Shown: positions 48,801-59,719 of the stretch, piece by piece
Layout: each line of letters starts with the position of its first letter
Position numbering within the stretch: the first letter of the stretch is position 1
DNA from: Trebouxia sp. TZW2008
Lineage: Eukaryota > Chlorophyta > Trebouxiophyceae > Trebouxiales > Trebouxiaceae
NCBI GenBank assembly: GCA_002118135.1
Contig: BDIU01000186.1
Location: 186,001-250,000 of the forward strand
Reading direction: 5' to 3'
DNA length: 64,000 bases
Notes under the pieces: model-generated
Seen by the model: only the letters and a program-made list of their open reading frames with translations
Told to the model about the DNA's origin: nothing
Databases searched by the model: none
Program-made: the position numbers and the translations under genes

Positions 48801-51800
48801 TAGACAGGAGGGCACCTCTTGAAGCAAGAAGCAAGGAGGAGAAGAGACTGCTTAGGCTGGCTTGTGTTTAGACAGGAGGGCACCTCTTGAACCAAGAAGC
48901 AAGGAGGAGAAGAGACTACTTGTGCTACCTAATGTGTGCAGGGAACAGCGTACCTCATCAAGTGGGATGGCACCAGCAGACTTGAACTTGAGCATGCCGC
49001 GCAGGTTGATCTTCTCATTCAGGTCTTCAGTAAGGCGCACGTACTCTTTGAAGGCCTCCCGGCTGTTCTGCACAGCGGCCTCCTGCAGCTTGGCTATTGC
49101 CATGGGGTCATTCAGATGCACCTCGCCCTGCTCCCCTGCTGCCCCGTTCCTACGCAGTTTGGGACATTGCATACAGCTGATGCTTTGATGACAGTTGTAC
49201 ATGTGCTGTGTGTGTTTGCTGATGGGTCAGCCAGCGTTCAGATGCTGCACATCGCCCTCCTGTAGCTTGAATATGGCCATAGATCCTTCAGATGCACCTC
49301 GCCCTGCTCCCCAGCTGCTCCATTCCTACACAGTTGGTGCAGTAAGTGATTGATTCTGTGTTGTCAGTTGCAGATGTCTTCTCATTCAGGGTCTCAGTGA
49401 CGCGCACGCGCTCCTTGAAGGCCTCCTGGCTCTTCTGCACGGCGGCCCTCCTGCAGTTTGGCTATAGCCATAGGGTCGTTCAGATGCACTTCCCCCTGCT
49501 CCCCTGCTGCCCCATTCCTACACAGTTGGTACAGTAAGTATCTAACTCTGTGATGTCAGTTGCAAGTCTTCTCATTGAGGTCCTCAGTGAGGCGCACATA
49601 CTCCTTGAAGGCCTCCTGGCTGTTCTGCACAGCAGCCTCCTGCAGTTTGGCTATAGCCATAGGGTCGTTCAGATGCACCTTGCCCTGCTCCCCTGCTGCC
49701 CCATTCCTACACAGTTGCTACAGACAGTCATTGATTCTGTGTTGTCCGCTGCAGGTCTTCTCTTTCAGGTCCTCAGTGAGGTGCACATGCTCCTTGAAGG
49801 GCTCCCAACTGTTCTGCACGGCAGCCTCTTGCAGTTTGGCTACAGCCATGGGGATGTTAAGATGCACCTTGCCTTGCTCCCCTGCTGCCCCAATCCTACA
49901 CAATCAAAAGGTGTTTTGGCATAAAGAGCTGCCAAAATTTCATGTTGGTAGCTGGTCTAATGAGATTTCAACAATATGTTAGTTGCTGCAGCAAAGGATA
50001 CATTCAAATGCTTTGACTATGCTGCTGTAACACTCAGGTACTGAGTCAGAGTCTTCCATGCGCTGACTGCAGCAATGATTTCAAAGAGGAAGGTCCAAAG
50101 GCACAACCGAAGGGCAGATTTGGCTTCACTGTGATGCTGTGATCATGACACCATTGTGCAGAAAAAAATTCAATGCTTCTGCTACAACGCAAAGTTACAG
50201 CAACGCTACAGTTACCTAAAATGGTAGTCACCAGGGTTTGGCAGAGCCATAGCATCTGCCATGCTGCCACTCATGAACTTGCTGCCATAGGCCATGCTGT
50301 GAACCCTGAGCTGGTCCTCAGCCAGGGTCTGGAAACCCACGCCCGCAATGCGGCTGGCAGTGCCGACAAAGCAGCTGCTGACCACTTCATCAGCCATGCC
50401 TAGGCACTCAAAGATCTGGGCACCCTTGTAGCTTGCAATGGTGCTGATGCCCATTTTGGACATGACCTTTAGCACTCCAGCATTTAAGGCCTGCAGCCGG
50501 CAACACCTTTCAATTAAGGATTGGAGCTTTTAGGATGCAGTGTGACGCTTTGTTGATGCACTTGCAGTGAGAAGCAGAATTCTGCAGCACAAATTTCAAC
50601 GCAGCAGCAATTGGTCTATGCAGACCCCAAAAGCAGTAGGTTGCTATGAGCTTGAGATGAGACTCCATGAGACATGCCTTTCTCAAAGGCTGCTGTAAGC
50701 TTGACATCAAGACACAACAGCCTACTGCGAGTCCTGCTGCTGTGTAATTTTATCAACAAAATATTGTTCAGCGCCTTTGACAGCAAAGAGTCTACCAAAG
50801 CAGTGCCTCCTTCTGCGTTGTGAAGGCACGGGCTGCGACGTATAGAAAGCCGTACAGATATGAGCAAACTGCACGCTTGCTCAGGCTGACTGCATACTGT
50901 TTCAGATCAAATGTGGCAGTGGGTGCAGCTCAACACAGCAAGAACAGTCAGACATCTTTTGGTGTAATGTCAAAATGACAGACACATCAAAAACACCAAT
51001 CAGTAGGCAATGCTGACAGACCTTGATGTAGTTGTTGATCAAGTCCAGGCGGCTCTTTCTGCCATCAACCTTGCCATCCTCTTGCAGTGCAACAATAGCC
51101 TCCATGGCCAAGTATGGGCAGATGGCATCCGCGCCATACCCTAGCAGGGTACACATGTGGTGCACATCCCTAGCCTCCCCAGTCTCCAGCAGCAGACCTG
51201 CCAACATCCTCTTCTTTGCGGCCACCAAGTGATGATGCACCCTTCCACAAGCCAGCAAAGAGCTGATGGGCACGCGCTCTTGCCCTGCAGTCATAACACG
51301 TACGTGTAGCTCTATTGCACACTCCTGAACACTGGTTTGGTCCAGCAAACATGGGATTGAAGGCTGTACATGTCAATACAGGCTTAGATGTTACAGGAGA
51401 TGATTGCTGGTGTACATGTCCTGCAAGAGGCTTCTGGCTGTTGTCTTATACACAGCTGCATGCCATGTCGAAGCGGTCTGACTTATGTGTGCAGCGCAGC
51501 ACAGCACAGCATAGCACAGCCCAGCCCAGCCCAGCCCAGCCCAGCACAGCACTGCACTGCACTGGTTGGTCATACCTGTGGCACGGTCTGAGATGATGAG
51601 GTAGGAGACGCCGTCTTTGATGGCCTGCTCGGCCTCACTACAGATGCGGTCTAGGGCAGTCTGCATGCCATCAGGGCCCTCACTCACATCCCATGTTGCA
51701 TCAAGCACCTGCAATATACAGTGAATCCCTTGTTATGCTACTGATGTCATAGGAGACGTTGTCTTTCATGACCTGTTCAGCCTCATTGCAGATGCGGTCT

Positions 51801-54800
51801 AGGGCGGTCTGCATGCCCTGTGGCACCTCACTCACATCCCATGTTGCGTCAAGCACCTGCAATCTACAGTGAATCCCTTTGTTATGCTGCTGATATCATA
51901 GAAGACGCCATCTTTGATGGCCGGTTCAGCCTCATTGCAGATGCGGTCTAGGGCGGTCTGCATGCCCTGTGGCCCCTCACTCACATCCCATGTTGCGTCA
52001 AGCACCTGCAATACACAGTGAATACCTTTGTTATGCTGCTGATATCATAGGAGACGCCATCTTTGATGGCCAGTTCAGCCTCAGTACAGATGCGGTCCAG
52101 GGCGGTCTGCATGCCCTGTGGCCCCTCACTCACATCCCATGTTGCATCAGGCACCTGCAACACACCCCAAACCACGCTGTCCAAATACGCAGCGTACTCA
52201 ATGCAGAAAGAGTAATGCAGTCCTATTGAAAGCAGCCAGTGTTGAGGCATGACAGCTGTGTACCCAACAAAGAAAGCAGCATTGCAGCCTGACCTGAGCA
52301 CAGTGATAGGATTGCAGTATTGCAGCGGGCACATCAGGTTGAAGGCTTTCATCCCCACAGATGACGCGTTTGAGCTGTGTGACAACTGTAAAGAGCATTA
52401 CTGTAAGTCTGACCTGAGCACGCCAGCCGCGATAGTCCATATGCTTGAAGGCCTGCAGCTCCTCAGGCTTCAGGAAGGGCTGAATCAGCTCAAGGCGTTT
52501 GGCGTGGCCCTCATGCCCCCTCTCAGTCACATCCCCTTCAGGCCCAATCATGGCCCTTGTTGACGTCACCAGCTTCTCACGCAGAGGGTCAATCGGTGGG
52601 TTAGTCACCTGGAAATGACAAATGTCATCAGCGATCCCTGTGCTGCTCACTGCCTTGTGCGAGCTGAGTCATACGCCGTTTTCAAACTGTTATGACCTGC
52701 CTAAATGCGCTCAACAAAAGTTCCGTGACATTGCCTGTGTGAAGGCCTTTGTAAGCTGGCTGCTGTACAAAACACTGAGTGCGAGTAAGCCATCACTAGC
52801 ACACACAGGCAGCACAGCATAGCCGTAACAAGCACAGTATTGAGCTTAGCGAAGGGACATTCATGTGTACGATTGCCTAAGTGAAGCGAGCACAGGCTTC
52901 TTACAGAACTCACAGCACAAGTCGACTGCAATGACGTTGCTATTCAAAAGCATAGCATCAGTGACTTGGGCAACAACTTGTGGGCAAAGAGTCGTACAAG
53001 GACTGCATACTCACAGATGGGCAACCAGCTGTTGGTATGGAGACAATGTAAGACTCTGAGCCCACAACTTGTTGCTCAAATCACTGACGATTGTACAGGC
53101 GCAATTCAGCAGGCAGAAAGCTGCACCACCACAAGACAATGCATTTGGACTTCAGCCAATATTCCTTCCATTCTTGTTGGTGTGCTGACTTCAAACAGCA
53201 AGGCCAATCAGGCTATCACTACAGGCTCTGCATGCTTTAAGCTTTTGATGCCTTCCTTCTCCATTGCAAATTAACATATTCAATTCTCACTGAACTGACC
53301 TGGGCAAAGGGTTGTTTCAAACACTCTTAGGGCAGCTTGTGCAGCTGTAATGTGACACCTAGGGGGTCGTCATTGCCCATGTTGATTGATACACTTTTTA
53401 CTGAACCCTTTGTATGATTTCAATACACACTTGCTATCTCTCTACACTGCAAATCATTTTCAGCCAGATGCCAAAATGACCAATTCAAATTGGACTGACC
53501 CAAGCACTGAGCTGCTTGAAGCCTGCATAATGTAGCTGAGGCAGCTGCGACAACGGCAGCAAAAGACAAGACGACCAAATGCGGTTGAGCTGACATGGGC
53601 AAAGAGCTGCTTGAAATCTTCATATGCCAGCTTAGGCAGCTGTGACATGGCAGCTAGGGGGGTGTCGTTGCCCATAGACCCCAGGGGCTCACTTCCAGCC
53701 AGCACCATGGGCAGCACCACCACTTCTAAGACCTCTACACTTCACTGAAGACCACAGTCAGCCAACTTCAACTGGACTGACCTGAGCAAAGAGCTGCTTG
53801 AAGTACTCGTACGGTAGCTTAGGCAGCTGTGACATGGCAGCTAGGGGGGTGTCATTGCCCATAGACCCCAGGGGCTCAGCCCCAGCCAGCACCATGGGCA
53901 GCAGCACCACTTCTAAGGCCTCCTTGGTGTAGCCAAACGCCTTGAGCGGCTGCAGGATGCGGTGGGTGCCCATCATCTCACCCAACCGCAGCCGGCCGCT
54001 GCCCTCCTGCTCTGCCCCAGCACCAGAGCTGCCCTCCTCTGCAGCATTGATGACTTGTTTGACTTTGGACTCTGGCCGAAATTGTAATGCAAGTCACGCA
54101 GACTGTACTTGGCATGACTGGGTGGGAAAGGAAACTATCTTTGTCTCACCCAGCCGCAGCTGGCTGCTGCCCTCCTGCCCTGCCCCGGCACCAGCACCGC
54201 CCTCCTCTGCAGCAATATTGCTTAAGTCTGGATGAATTCAGACTTTTCTGGAAAGCGTCTTGACAAGAGTTTGAACACTGTGCTTGGCAGGACTGTGAAA
54301 ACTGCCATCATTCCACCCAGCCTTTCTGCCCTGCCCTAGCACCAGAGCTGCCCTCCTCTGCAGCAACACGGGCAAAATGGTTGTTTTGCAAACTATATCT
54401 GAGGTCTGATGGCGATGGTATGCCTAAGGCTGAAAACTGTCATCATTCCACCCAGTTGCAGCTGACGCACTGCTGTCTTGCCCTGCCACAGCGCCAGAAC
54501 TGCCCTCCTCTGCACAAGCATTCAACAATCAGAACCCTGATGATGGCTTGTTCCCACCCGCACGCGCACACCACCGTGTCCTAGCCCTCAAATCCAAAAG
54601 ACCTTGTCTGTGCTCCACAACATTCCTTATGTCACCTTCTTGACCAAGCTCTGGCACTGCAATGCCTGTTGCATGCAGCACAAGCCGCGTGCACAATGCA
54701 TTGAATGCTTTGGGCTGGCCAATCTGAGCTCAGCTGCAGTCTGAACAAATCACAAAGCGGCAACTGCAAATGTGCCTGTGTATCTTGTTGCAGCCAAAGT

Positions 54801-57800
54801 ATAGGACACAAAATGACTGACATGCACTCAAGGTGTCTGAGCACAATGCTCAGTGCAGTAGAGCCAGCCTGACAGCTGCTCTGTGGTATGGAGACTGGCC
54901 CTGTACCTGCACCAGGCTTGACATGTCCATTGGAAGCATTCACTCCCACTTGCCCACCCTCCTTGCTGCTGCTCAGAGTGTCCTCCGAGCCAGCACGACC
55001 ATTGCCATTGCTGCCATTCCGGCCGCTGCTGCCATTGGTGCTGCCGCCGTCGCGGCTGGGGTCGCCGCCGCTGCTGGCGGTTGGGGAAACCGGTGTGGCA
55101 TCGGTAGGCTTGTGGTGGCTCTGGATGGTGGGAACCTTCAGGAGGTGCTGAGGCACTGAATCCACAAGGTCTGGCAAGGTAACCACCTGTGACTCGAGCC
55201 ACTCGCCATAAGGCTTCTTGTTGGCATACTTCTCCTTCATCTGCAGCATGCATCAGGCAAGTCCGTGGAGGGTGCAGGAGTAAGCACTTTTAAAGGCTTT
55301 GTGGCTCATGCCGCTGAAGTCTGGCAGCTTGCAGCTTGAATATGTGAACAGGTCGACCTGAAGCTAGTGTAGCAGCGGTCAACATGAGTCAACACATGAT
55401 GCAGTCCACGCATACACAACAGCAACCCTCAATGCCTTGGGCAGCAGCTGAAGCTTCGTGCAAATCAACCTGTGAGACCCACTGTCATGTTCACAACCAG
55501 CGACTTAATAATTTAGCATTACCAGAACAGACAAGAGGCACAGCAGCTCTTACCTCTTGATCAGCAATGACCCGGCCTTCAGCAAAGTCCACCAGGAAGA
55601 TGTTGCCGGGCGACAAGCGGCCCTTATACTCAACATTTTCAGGAGCAACGTCCACCACTCCAACCTCACTAGCCATGATGACCCTGTTGTCCTTGGTGAG
55701 ATAGTAGCGGCCAGGCCTCAGGCCATTCCGGTCCAGGGTCGCTCCGACAAAACGGCCATCTGTGAAGGCCACTAGGGCAGGGCCGTCCCAGGGCTCCATG
55801 ATGGCACTGTGAAAACGGTAGAAGTCCTGCTTGTTCTGCAGCATTGACCAGAGTCTTTGTCAGTGCCTCGGCCAGTGTGATGACCATAAGATTGTCGTGA
55901 AGAACACTGTGGCAAAGTCGTCCCATGACTCTGTGATGGCACTGTGAAAACGGTAGAAGTCCTGCTTGTTCTGCAGGAACAGTACGAGTTTCTTCAGTGA
56001 ATCTGTCTGTACAGTAATAGCACAGTGCTACTGTTCTGTAGCAGTAGCTTTGCCTTCCTATCTGCTGCACATGCACATTAAGATCAGGGCCACTACAAAG
56101 CTTCATAATGCTGCTGTGGGAGTGGTCAGAATCCTGCTTGTTCTGAAGACAATCAAGGGATGAGTGAATGTTTCTGCTTCCTGGACAGCATGCAGGAGCA
56201 GCATGTTGTGTGTGCAGAGCACTTCATCATCATGGCATGCAAAAGCTTGTCTGAGTCTATAGTGTTAGGCTTACCTGAGGCATGAGGGTGTCATTCTGCC
56301 AGGCTTCAGGGATCATCATCATCATGGCCTCTGGCAGGTCCCTGCCTGAGTTGACCAACAGCTCAAGCACCGCATCAAAGGAGCCACTGTCTGACTGTGT
56401 TGCTGGCACTAGTGGCAGCATCTGCAGCAAACATCTCAGCATGAGGTGCAAATGTGACCAAAATCTGTGCACCAGTGGCAACATCTGCGTGACACATCTT
56501 CATTGTGTTGTTGCAGTATGACTATACTTTCTGCTTGTGTAGCATGCAGGCTATAAGCGCGCATATAGTCGCTGCTGCTGCTGCTGCTGCAATGAGAACA
56601 ATGTTCTAAACATGCATTGAGCAGGAAGAACCTGATGCAAAACTATGACTGCAAGCGGATCCGTGTGCTTTTGAATTGTGCAACAAATCATGCCATTTAC
56701 ACGTATGTAGGGTCGCCAAACGCCCCATGAGGCACACGTCCCAACAGCAAGCATATGCACCAACGCAGAAGACACCCAGCTGGAACTTCTACTCCGTGAA
56801 CATGGGAGCCTAGCTCCAATGCGCACTTCCGACAAAACGAGAGGCCAAAGCTCCATTTTAAGCACGACACTTTGCGGCAGATGCAAATCCAAGATGAGAA
56901 CTGCCTTTAGCAAAACCATCTTGAAACAAACAAAAGGCAACAGTCAACTCGCCTTGAGCAGCACGTCTTCAGGCAGGCCTAGTTCAGTGCACTTCATGAT
57001 GCCCTCCCTGGAGCGCATCCAGTTGACATTGCCTCGTAGGGTGTTGATCTCGCCATTGTGGCCAATCATACGCATGGGCTGTGATCGGCCCCAGCTGGGG
57101 AAGGTGTTGGTGCTGAAGCGCGAGTGTATGAGCGTCATGAAGCTTGTGAAGTTGGGCTGCTGCAAGTCTTTGTAATATGTTGTGACCTATAATGCAAGCA
57201 AGGACATGTCAATACTATGAAAAGTTTGTGTTTGCAGCAACACAGCTATCCAGGCGCTGTGAGCAACCCCTGCTAGAAAAGGTGTTGATGCTGAAGCCTG
57301 AGTGTATGAGAGTCATGAAGCTTATGAAGTCGGCCTGCTGCAAGTCTTTGTAGTAGGTTGTGACCTGTGTCACAAGCAAGGGATGTCAATCGGATGAAAT
57401 GTTTGTGAGCTGAAAATAAAAATGTACATCAGAATCAGACTGTACTTGCACGCAACTCACATACACAGGTTTCTATAGGCCTGACCAGTGGCGTCAAAAA
57501 CCTATCAGCTTGCTGAAGCTCACCATGTTTGGTGTTGCAAAAGCTGCAAAAACTGCTGGCTGGAGCTTTGCTAAAATAGCACTTTTGGGGAGACTCTTCT
57601 GTGGGTACCGGATGTGAAGCTCGAAAGGAGCACACTCACTTGTGACCCAGAAGACTTGCAGTATGATACATTTTGGTGACAGGGTCTCATGCATAAGCTC
57701 TGCTGAGGAGGACACCCGGCATTAACAGGTTTCAGAGCAAGGGAAAAGGAGGGCACAGCTATCACCTGTCCAGGTGTGAGCTGGCCCTTATACACCAGGA

Positions 57801-59221
57801 TGCGGGATGACAGGGAGCAGATGTAGCAGTCATCCTCCCCGACCTGCTGCTCACCAAGCTCATGCTCTATCAGCTTGCGCAGGATATAGAACTGCAGCAG
57901 AACAGCAGCACCTGTCACAGCATGGCCTGACAAGGGCAATACGTTGCTATGTAGGTAGTGAGGGCAGACAGTGAAGGGTAACGTATTTCATGCCGCAGCA
58001 CAGGGAGCAGCTTGCAAGCTAAGCACGTTGGCAGTCCTGCCCATGTTGTGCCATTGGTAAGGGGACCATGCAGGCATCAAGCTTTTGATAATACTGGCTG
58101 TATACTTGCTGTATGGCCCTGGACAGAATTGCTTGGGGTCATTTCACTGCTTCTGTATGCATCTAGCTGAGTCATGGAACCTGCTAAGCAAGCATGTATA
58201 TGATAGCGGTGCTGGTGATGCTGACTGCAGCGTGCAAACTAGGAGCTTGCCTGCTGTTCAGCGTCTGTGTGAGAATATGTCTCCTGAGAGCTCTTACTGA
58301 GGAAGATTTGCTCAACAACAGGCTGTGTGGCTAACGCTGATGGACCGACATCAGTAGGATCTGTGGGCACCTTACGCCATGCCAACACGTCATGACCTAG
58401 CTGTTTAGCCACATCTGTGATGACTGACTTAGCCTTATTGTATAGATCTTCGTCTGAATTTGGTAGAAAGCACATGCTGACACCGTAGTCTCCAGGCTGT
58501 GGCAGGTCAACATTGCAATCGCTTTTGGCAACAGATTTGAGGAAAGCATGAGGCATTGCAACAAGGCAGCCAGCTCCATCGCCTGTGTTCTCCTCGCACC
58601 CACAAGCACCACGATGCGACATCCTGCATTGGTGTGAGATTGGTGGTCATGGGCAGCTCTTTGATGTGCAGCAGCCTGTTGTGGTACACAAAAGCAATGC
58701 TTGTGATGCATTACCTGACCATCATCTCCAATGCATCAGTCACGCACTGCCTGCTGGGTTGTCTGTTAAGCTCTCCAACAAACCCCACTCCACATGCATC
58801 CTGTCAAAAGGACAGAGACAAAAAGATCAGCGAACAGGCACGGGTGCTTTTGCTGTTCCGTGCGGCTGGACAGTCGAGAGCAGCACACAGGAACGCTGCA
58901 GTAACAAAATTCGGACATGAGGTGAGATGGCAGTCGTGAGCGGACCTTGTCGTTCGCTGGATCAAAAAGACCCGCGGGCTTTGGGATGGCACTATGCGCA
59001 GCTTCGACTGTGAGACGGCCGCCGCGTCCAGGCTTGCAAACACTCCATCTCAAAGGTTTGTTGCTTGTTGTAGACAGCTTGAAACTCCCTAGAAAGGGCT
59101 TGTGGGCTGGAGCTTGGCGATGAAAGCTTTTGACATTGCCACAACGCTTGACACCGCATACAGGCTGCTGTCTGAATGTGTGACCGTGGCATGCGGTGTG
59201 CGCAGTCGTCGTGACTGCCAT
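36243..59221 (-). CDS. GLT1: NADH-dependent glutamate synthase (NADH-GOGAT), complete, 2310 aa
   Basis: Thirty-two exons close in phase (6933 bases): 59221-58946, 58800-58715, 58623-58251, 57891-57766, 57186-56953, 56421-56275, 55835-55554, 55240-54907, 54038-53782, 52608-52414, 51708-51576, 51284-51022, 50490-50216, 49149-48954, 48557-48228, 47831-47558, 46767-46532, 46158-45895, 45368-45241, 44852-44678, 44465-44361, 43849-43589, 43157-42996, 42696-42544, 42014-41720, 41324-41116, 40465-40232, 39570-39334, 38426-38263, 37499-37394, 36982-36794, 36476-36243. It makes two glutamates from glutamine and 2-oxoglutarate using NADH. The fused GltD-type C-terminal half distinguishes it from the ferredoxin enzyme. 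Residues 1-94 are a plastid-type leader plus propeptide; processing should expose Cys95 (CGVGF), the glutaminase nucleophile. Introns after exons 3 and 5 start with GC. At least 25 partial exon copies lie in the introns. Confidence 0.96.
37560..37735. repeat. Dispersed TGTCCTTACAT-type repeat, copy 2
   Basis: Intron between GOGAT exons 29 and 30. TCCTTACATC and TGTCCTTA occur five to six times, with CAATGCAGT-GGTT and AAGAGAAGTTACTGTAAG, shared with 24480-24565 and 39115-39245. Confidence 0.6.
38485..38860 (-). repeat. Decoy copies of GOGAT exon 29 5' end
   Basis: On the minus strand, copies starting at about 38846 (remnant), 38658 and 38557 repeat the acceptor and GACAAGAA-GTT-T start of exon 29 ([20 protein letters not shown]), with frameshifts after a few codons. 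The real exon begins at 38426, the last in the series. Confidence 0.88.
39115..39245. repeat. Dispersed repeat, copy 3 (diverged)
   Basis: CAATGCAGTTGGTAACC, AAGCAAGGACAAG and TTACAAAGAGAACTCACTGTAG relate to the 37560-37735 stretch, partly in inverted sense (AAGGACA is the complement of TGTCCTT). Confidence 0.45.
39246..39290 (-). repeat. Copy of GOGAT exon 28 3' end and donor
   Basis: A near-perfect direct repeat of about 42 bases (GCAGCAAAAGCAGCAGCTGC through CACACCTTTGCAGTGA) also covers 39300-39344, the real exon 28 donor. It lies downstream of the donor in the direction of transcription. Its near identity suggests a very recent duplication. Confidence 0.92.
39620..39815 (-). repeat. 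Two decoy copies of GOGAT exon 28 5' end
   Basis: Copies starting at about 39813 and 39694 repeat [21 protein letters not shown] with their acceptors. The true exon starts at 39570. They then diverge ([15 protein letters not shown]) and lose the frame. Confidence 0.9.
41045..41080. repeat. Dispersed short repeat shared with 24968-25000
   Basis: CCTAGCTGGGCCTGCTGAGC followed by CTGTCT occurs here and at about 24969, in introns of two unrelated genes. Confidence 0.75.
41565..41700 (-). repeat. Two decoy copies of GOGAT exon 25 3' end
   Basis: About 41655-41690 repeats FCHQTASG with a GTGTGT donor, and about 41570-41605 a more decayed form (CDWIASG). Both lie downstream of the true donor at 41719. 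Confidence 0.85.
43925..44020 (-). repeat. Decoy copy of GOGAT exon 22 5' end
   Basis: Repeats [20 protein letters not shown] as [20 protein letters not shown], then fails. It lies upstream of the real exon (43849). Confidence 0.88.
45148..45190 (-). repeat. Decoy copy of GOGAT exon 19 3' end
   Basis: Repeats the segment for LPIGNTNR-type end plus donor (CCATTGGCAACACCAGCAG/GTACG) about 70 bases downstream of the real donor at 45240. Confidence 0.8.
45778..45842. repeat. (CAAG)n tetranucleotide microsatellite
   Basis: About 15 perfect GCAA/CAAG units in the intron following GOGAT exon 18. Perfection suggests it is young and length-variable. Confidence 0.97.
46210..46322 (-). repeat. Decoy copy of GOGAT exon 18 5' end
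   Basis: Starts at about 46318 with an acceptor and repeats [20 protein letters not shown] and the following 12 residues in frame before diverging. The real exon starts at 46158. Confidence 0.92.
47190..47435 (-). repeat. Two decoy copies of GOGAT exon 16 3' end
   Basis: About 47370-47432 repeats [20 protein letters not shown] with a GT donor. About 47195-47258 repeats [20 protein letters not shown]. The true exon ends at 47558, so both are downstream. Confidence 0.92.
49225..49905 (-). repeat. Four decoy copies of GOGAT exon 14 5' end
   Basis: Minus-strand copies begin at about 49896, 49706, 49515 and 49325, each with TGTGTAGGA-TGGGGCAGCAG and the segment for [20 protein letters not shown]. 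The first three extend through about LTEDLNEK. The real exon starts at 49149 and alone continues into [19 protein letters not shown]. Spacing is about 190 bases except the shortened last copy. Confidence 0.93.
51486..51562. repeat. (CAGCA/CAGCC)n pentanucleotide microsatellite
   Basis: CAGCACAGCACAGCATAGCA followed by five CAGCC units, in the intron between GOGAT exons 11 and 12, starting only ~14 bases from the exon 11 donor region. Confidence 0.93.
51755..52158 (-). repeat. Three decoy copies of GOGAT exon 11 5' end (~145-bp period)
   Basis: Copies beginning at about 52152, 52005 and 51860 repeat [20 protein letters not shown] and KDGVSYDIS. The real exon (51708-51576) continues as [10 protein letters not shown] to its donor. 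All copies keep a good acceptor and the open frame over ~40 codons. Confidence 0.94.
53290..53740 (-). repeat. Three decoy copies of GOGAT exon 9 3' end, graded decay
   Basis: Closest to the real donor, about 53590-53728 keeps [18 protein letters not shown] almost unchanged. About 53495-53565 is poorer, and 53295-53375 keeps only the donor region and the ACACCTAGGGGG-TCATTGCC block. The series decays with distance from the functional copy. Confidence 0.9.
54135..54520 (-). repeat. Three decoy copies of GOGAT exon 9 5' end
   Basis: Copies at about 54215-54145, 54368-54315 and 54515-54450 repeat the acceptor GCTGCAG and the segment for [15 protein letters not shown]. The real exon starts at 54038. 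Confidence 0.85.
55865..56150 (-). repeat. Two decoy copies of GOGAT exon 7 5' end
   Basis: The copy starting about 55975 repeats [18 protein letters not shown] with its CTGCAG acceptor. A decayed one lies at about 56143-56100. The real exon starts at 55835. Confidence 0.9.
57280..57372 (-). repeat. Decoy copy of GOGAT exon 5 5' end
   Basis: Repeats [20 protein letters not shown] with its acceptor (starts about 57366). The real exon starts at 57186 and the copy fails after [15 protein letters not shown]. Confidence 0.9.
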
Positions 59222-59719
59222 GCTGGCGAAATCTGCTGCCGCAAGCGACGACGGCCAAGAGAAAGATCCACCAGGCTTGGATGATCTTGCGGGCCAAGCG
59301 TGATCTACGCGGAATGTTTGGCTAAAGAGACAAACGAATGAAAGGTTTGCCGTGTTGCTGCAGATCACCAAAAGGCCCAAACCAGTGCAATTTTTGCAGC
59401 TTGAACCGCAGCACCGTAAACCGTATGCGCTTACGACATCTCGATAAATTAGCAATCTTGACGCAATTTTAGTGAAATTTTGCCTGCCAGGCTGGCATTT
59501 CGATTGTGACTAATGACGAGAAGGATGACGAACATATCACGGGATAACTTTACGCACAGCGTCACCGCAGGGGCCTCTGCAGCTTCCTCAGGAACTACGC
59601 CTGTCTTTGCAGCGCTCTTCAAAAGGTGAACGAATCCTACGCGTATCAACGACTTCGCAGAATCTGCACATTAAGGCTGTTGGCACGTGGAACGCTGTTT
59701 CTGCAGCACCCAACGGCGT
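59222..59719. promoter_or_regulatory. Bidirectional CpG-rich promoter, GOGAT / saposin-like gene
   Basis: The 498 bases between divergent ATGs, plus first exons on both sides (about 58830-60080), are CpG-rich against a CpG-poor background. There is no clear TATA box. A short plus-strand frame from ATG 59513 ending at an AAAAG/GTGAAC donor could be an alternative upstream exon. Confidence 0.6.

Larger units (their letters stand above)
42544..52608 (-). other. GOGAT central, FMN/[3Fe-4S] synthase and GXGXG domains (exons 10-24)
   Basis: Exons 12-18 carry the synthase barrel: [86 protein letters not shown], and [14 protein letters not shown]. The [3Fe-4S] cysteines are in [17 protein letters not shown] (exon 17). 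Exons 20-22 encode the beta-helix ([15 protein letters not shown] block, [24 protein letters not shown]). Here ammonia and 2-oxoglutarate become glutamate using electrons from the C-terminal half. Confidence 0.93.
53782..58800 (-). other. GOGAT glutaminase domain and linker (exons 2-9)
   Basis: The Ntn-type class II amidotransferase domain starts at [11 protein letters not shown]. Conserved blocks follow: [32 protein letters not shown] (across the GC-AG intron), [37 protein letters not shown] and [19 protein letters not shown]. It releases ammonia from glutamine and channels it to the FMN site. Residues about 535-640 (end of exon 8, start of exon 9) form a Gly/Ser/Asn-rich linker ([20 protein letters not shown]) that appears longer than in land-plant enzymes. 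Confidence 0.93.

Noticed and set aside
54828..55253. Ala/Pro-rich frames on both strands over GOGAT exon 8
   Set aside because: Shadows of the Gly/Ser-rich linker codons in other frames.
59513..59627. Upstream ATG exon (about 38 codons, donor AAAAG/GTGAAC) for the saposin-like gene
   Set aside because: Its phase does not connect to the reading frame that begins with the signal peptide at 59720; at most a 5' UTR or upstream ORF exon.
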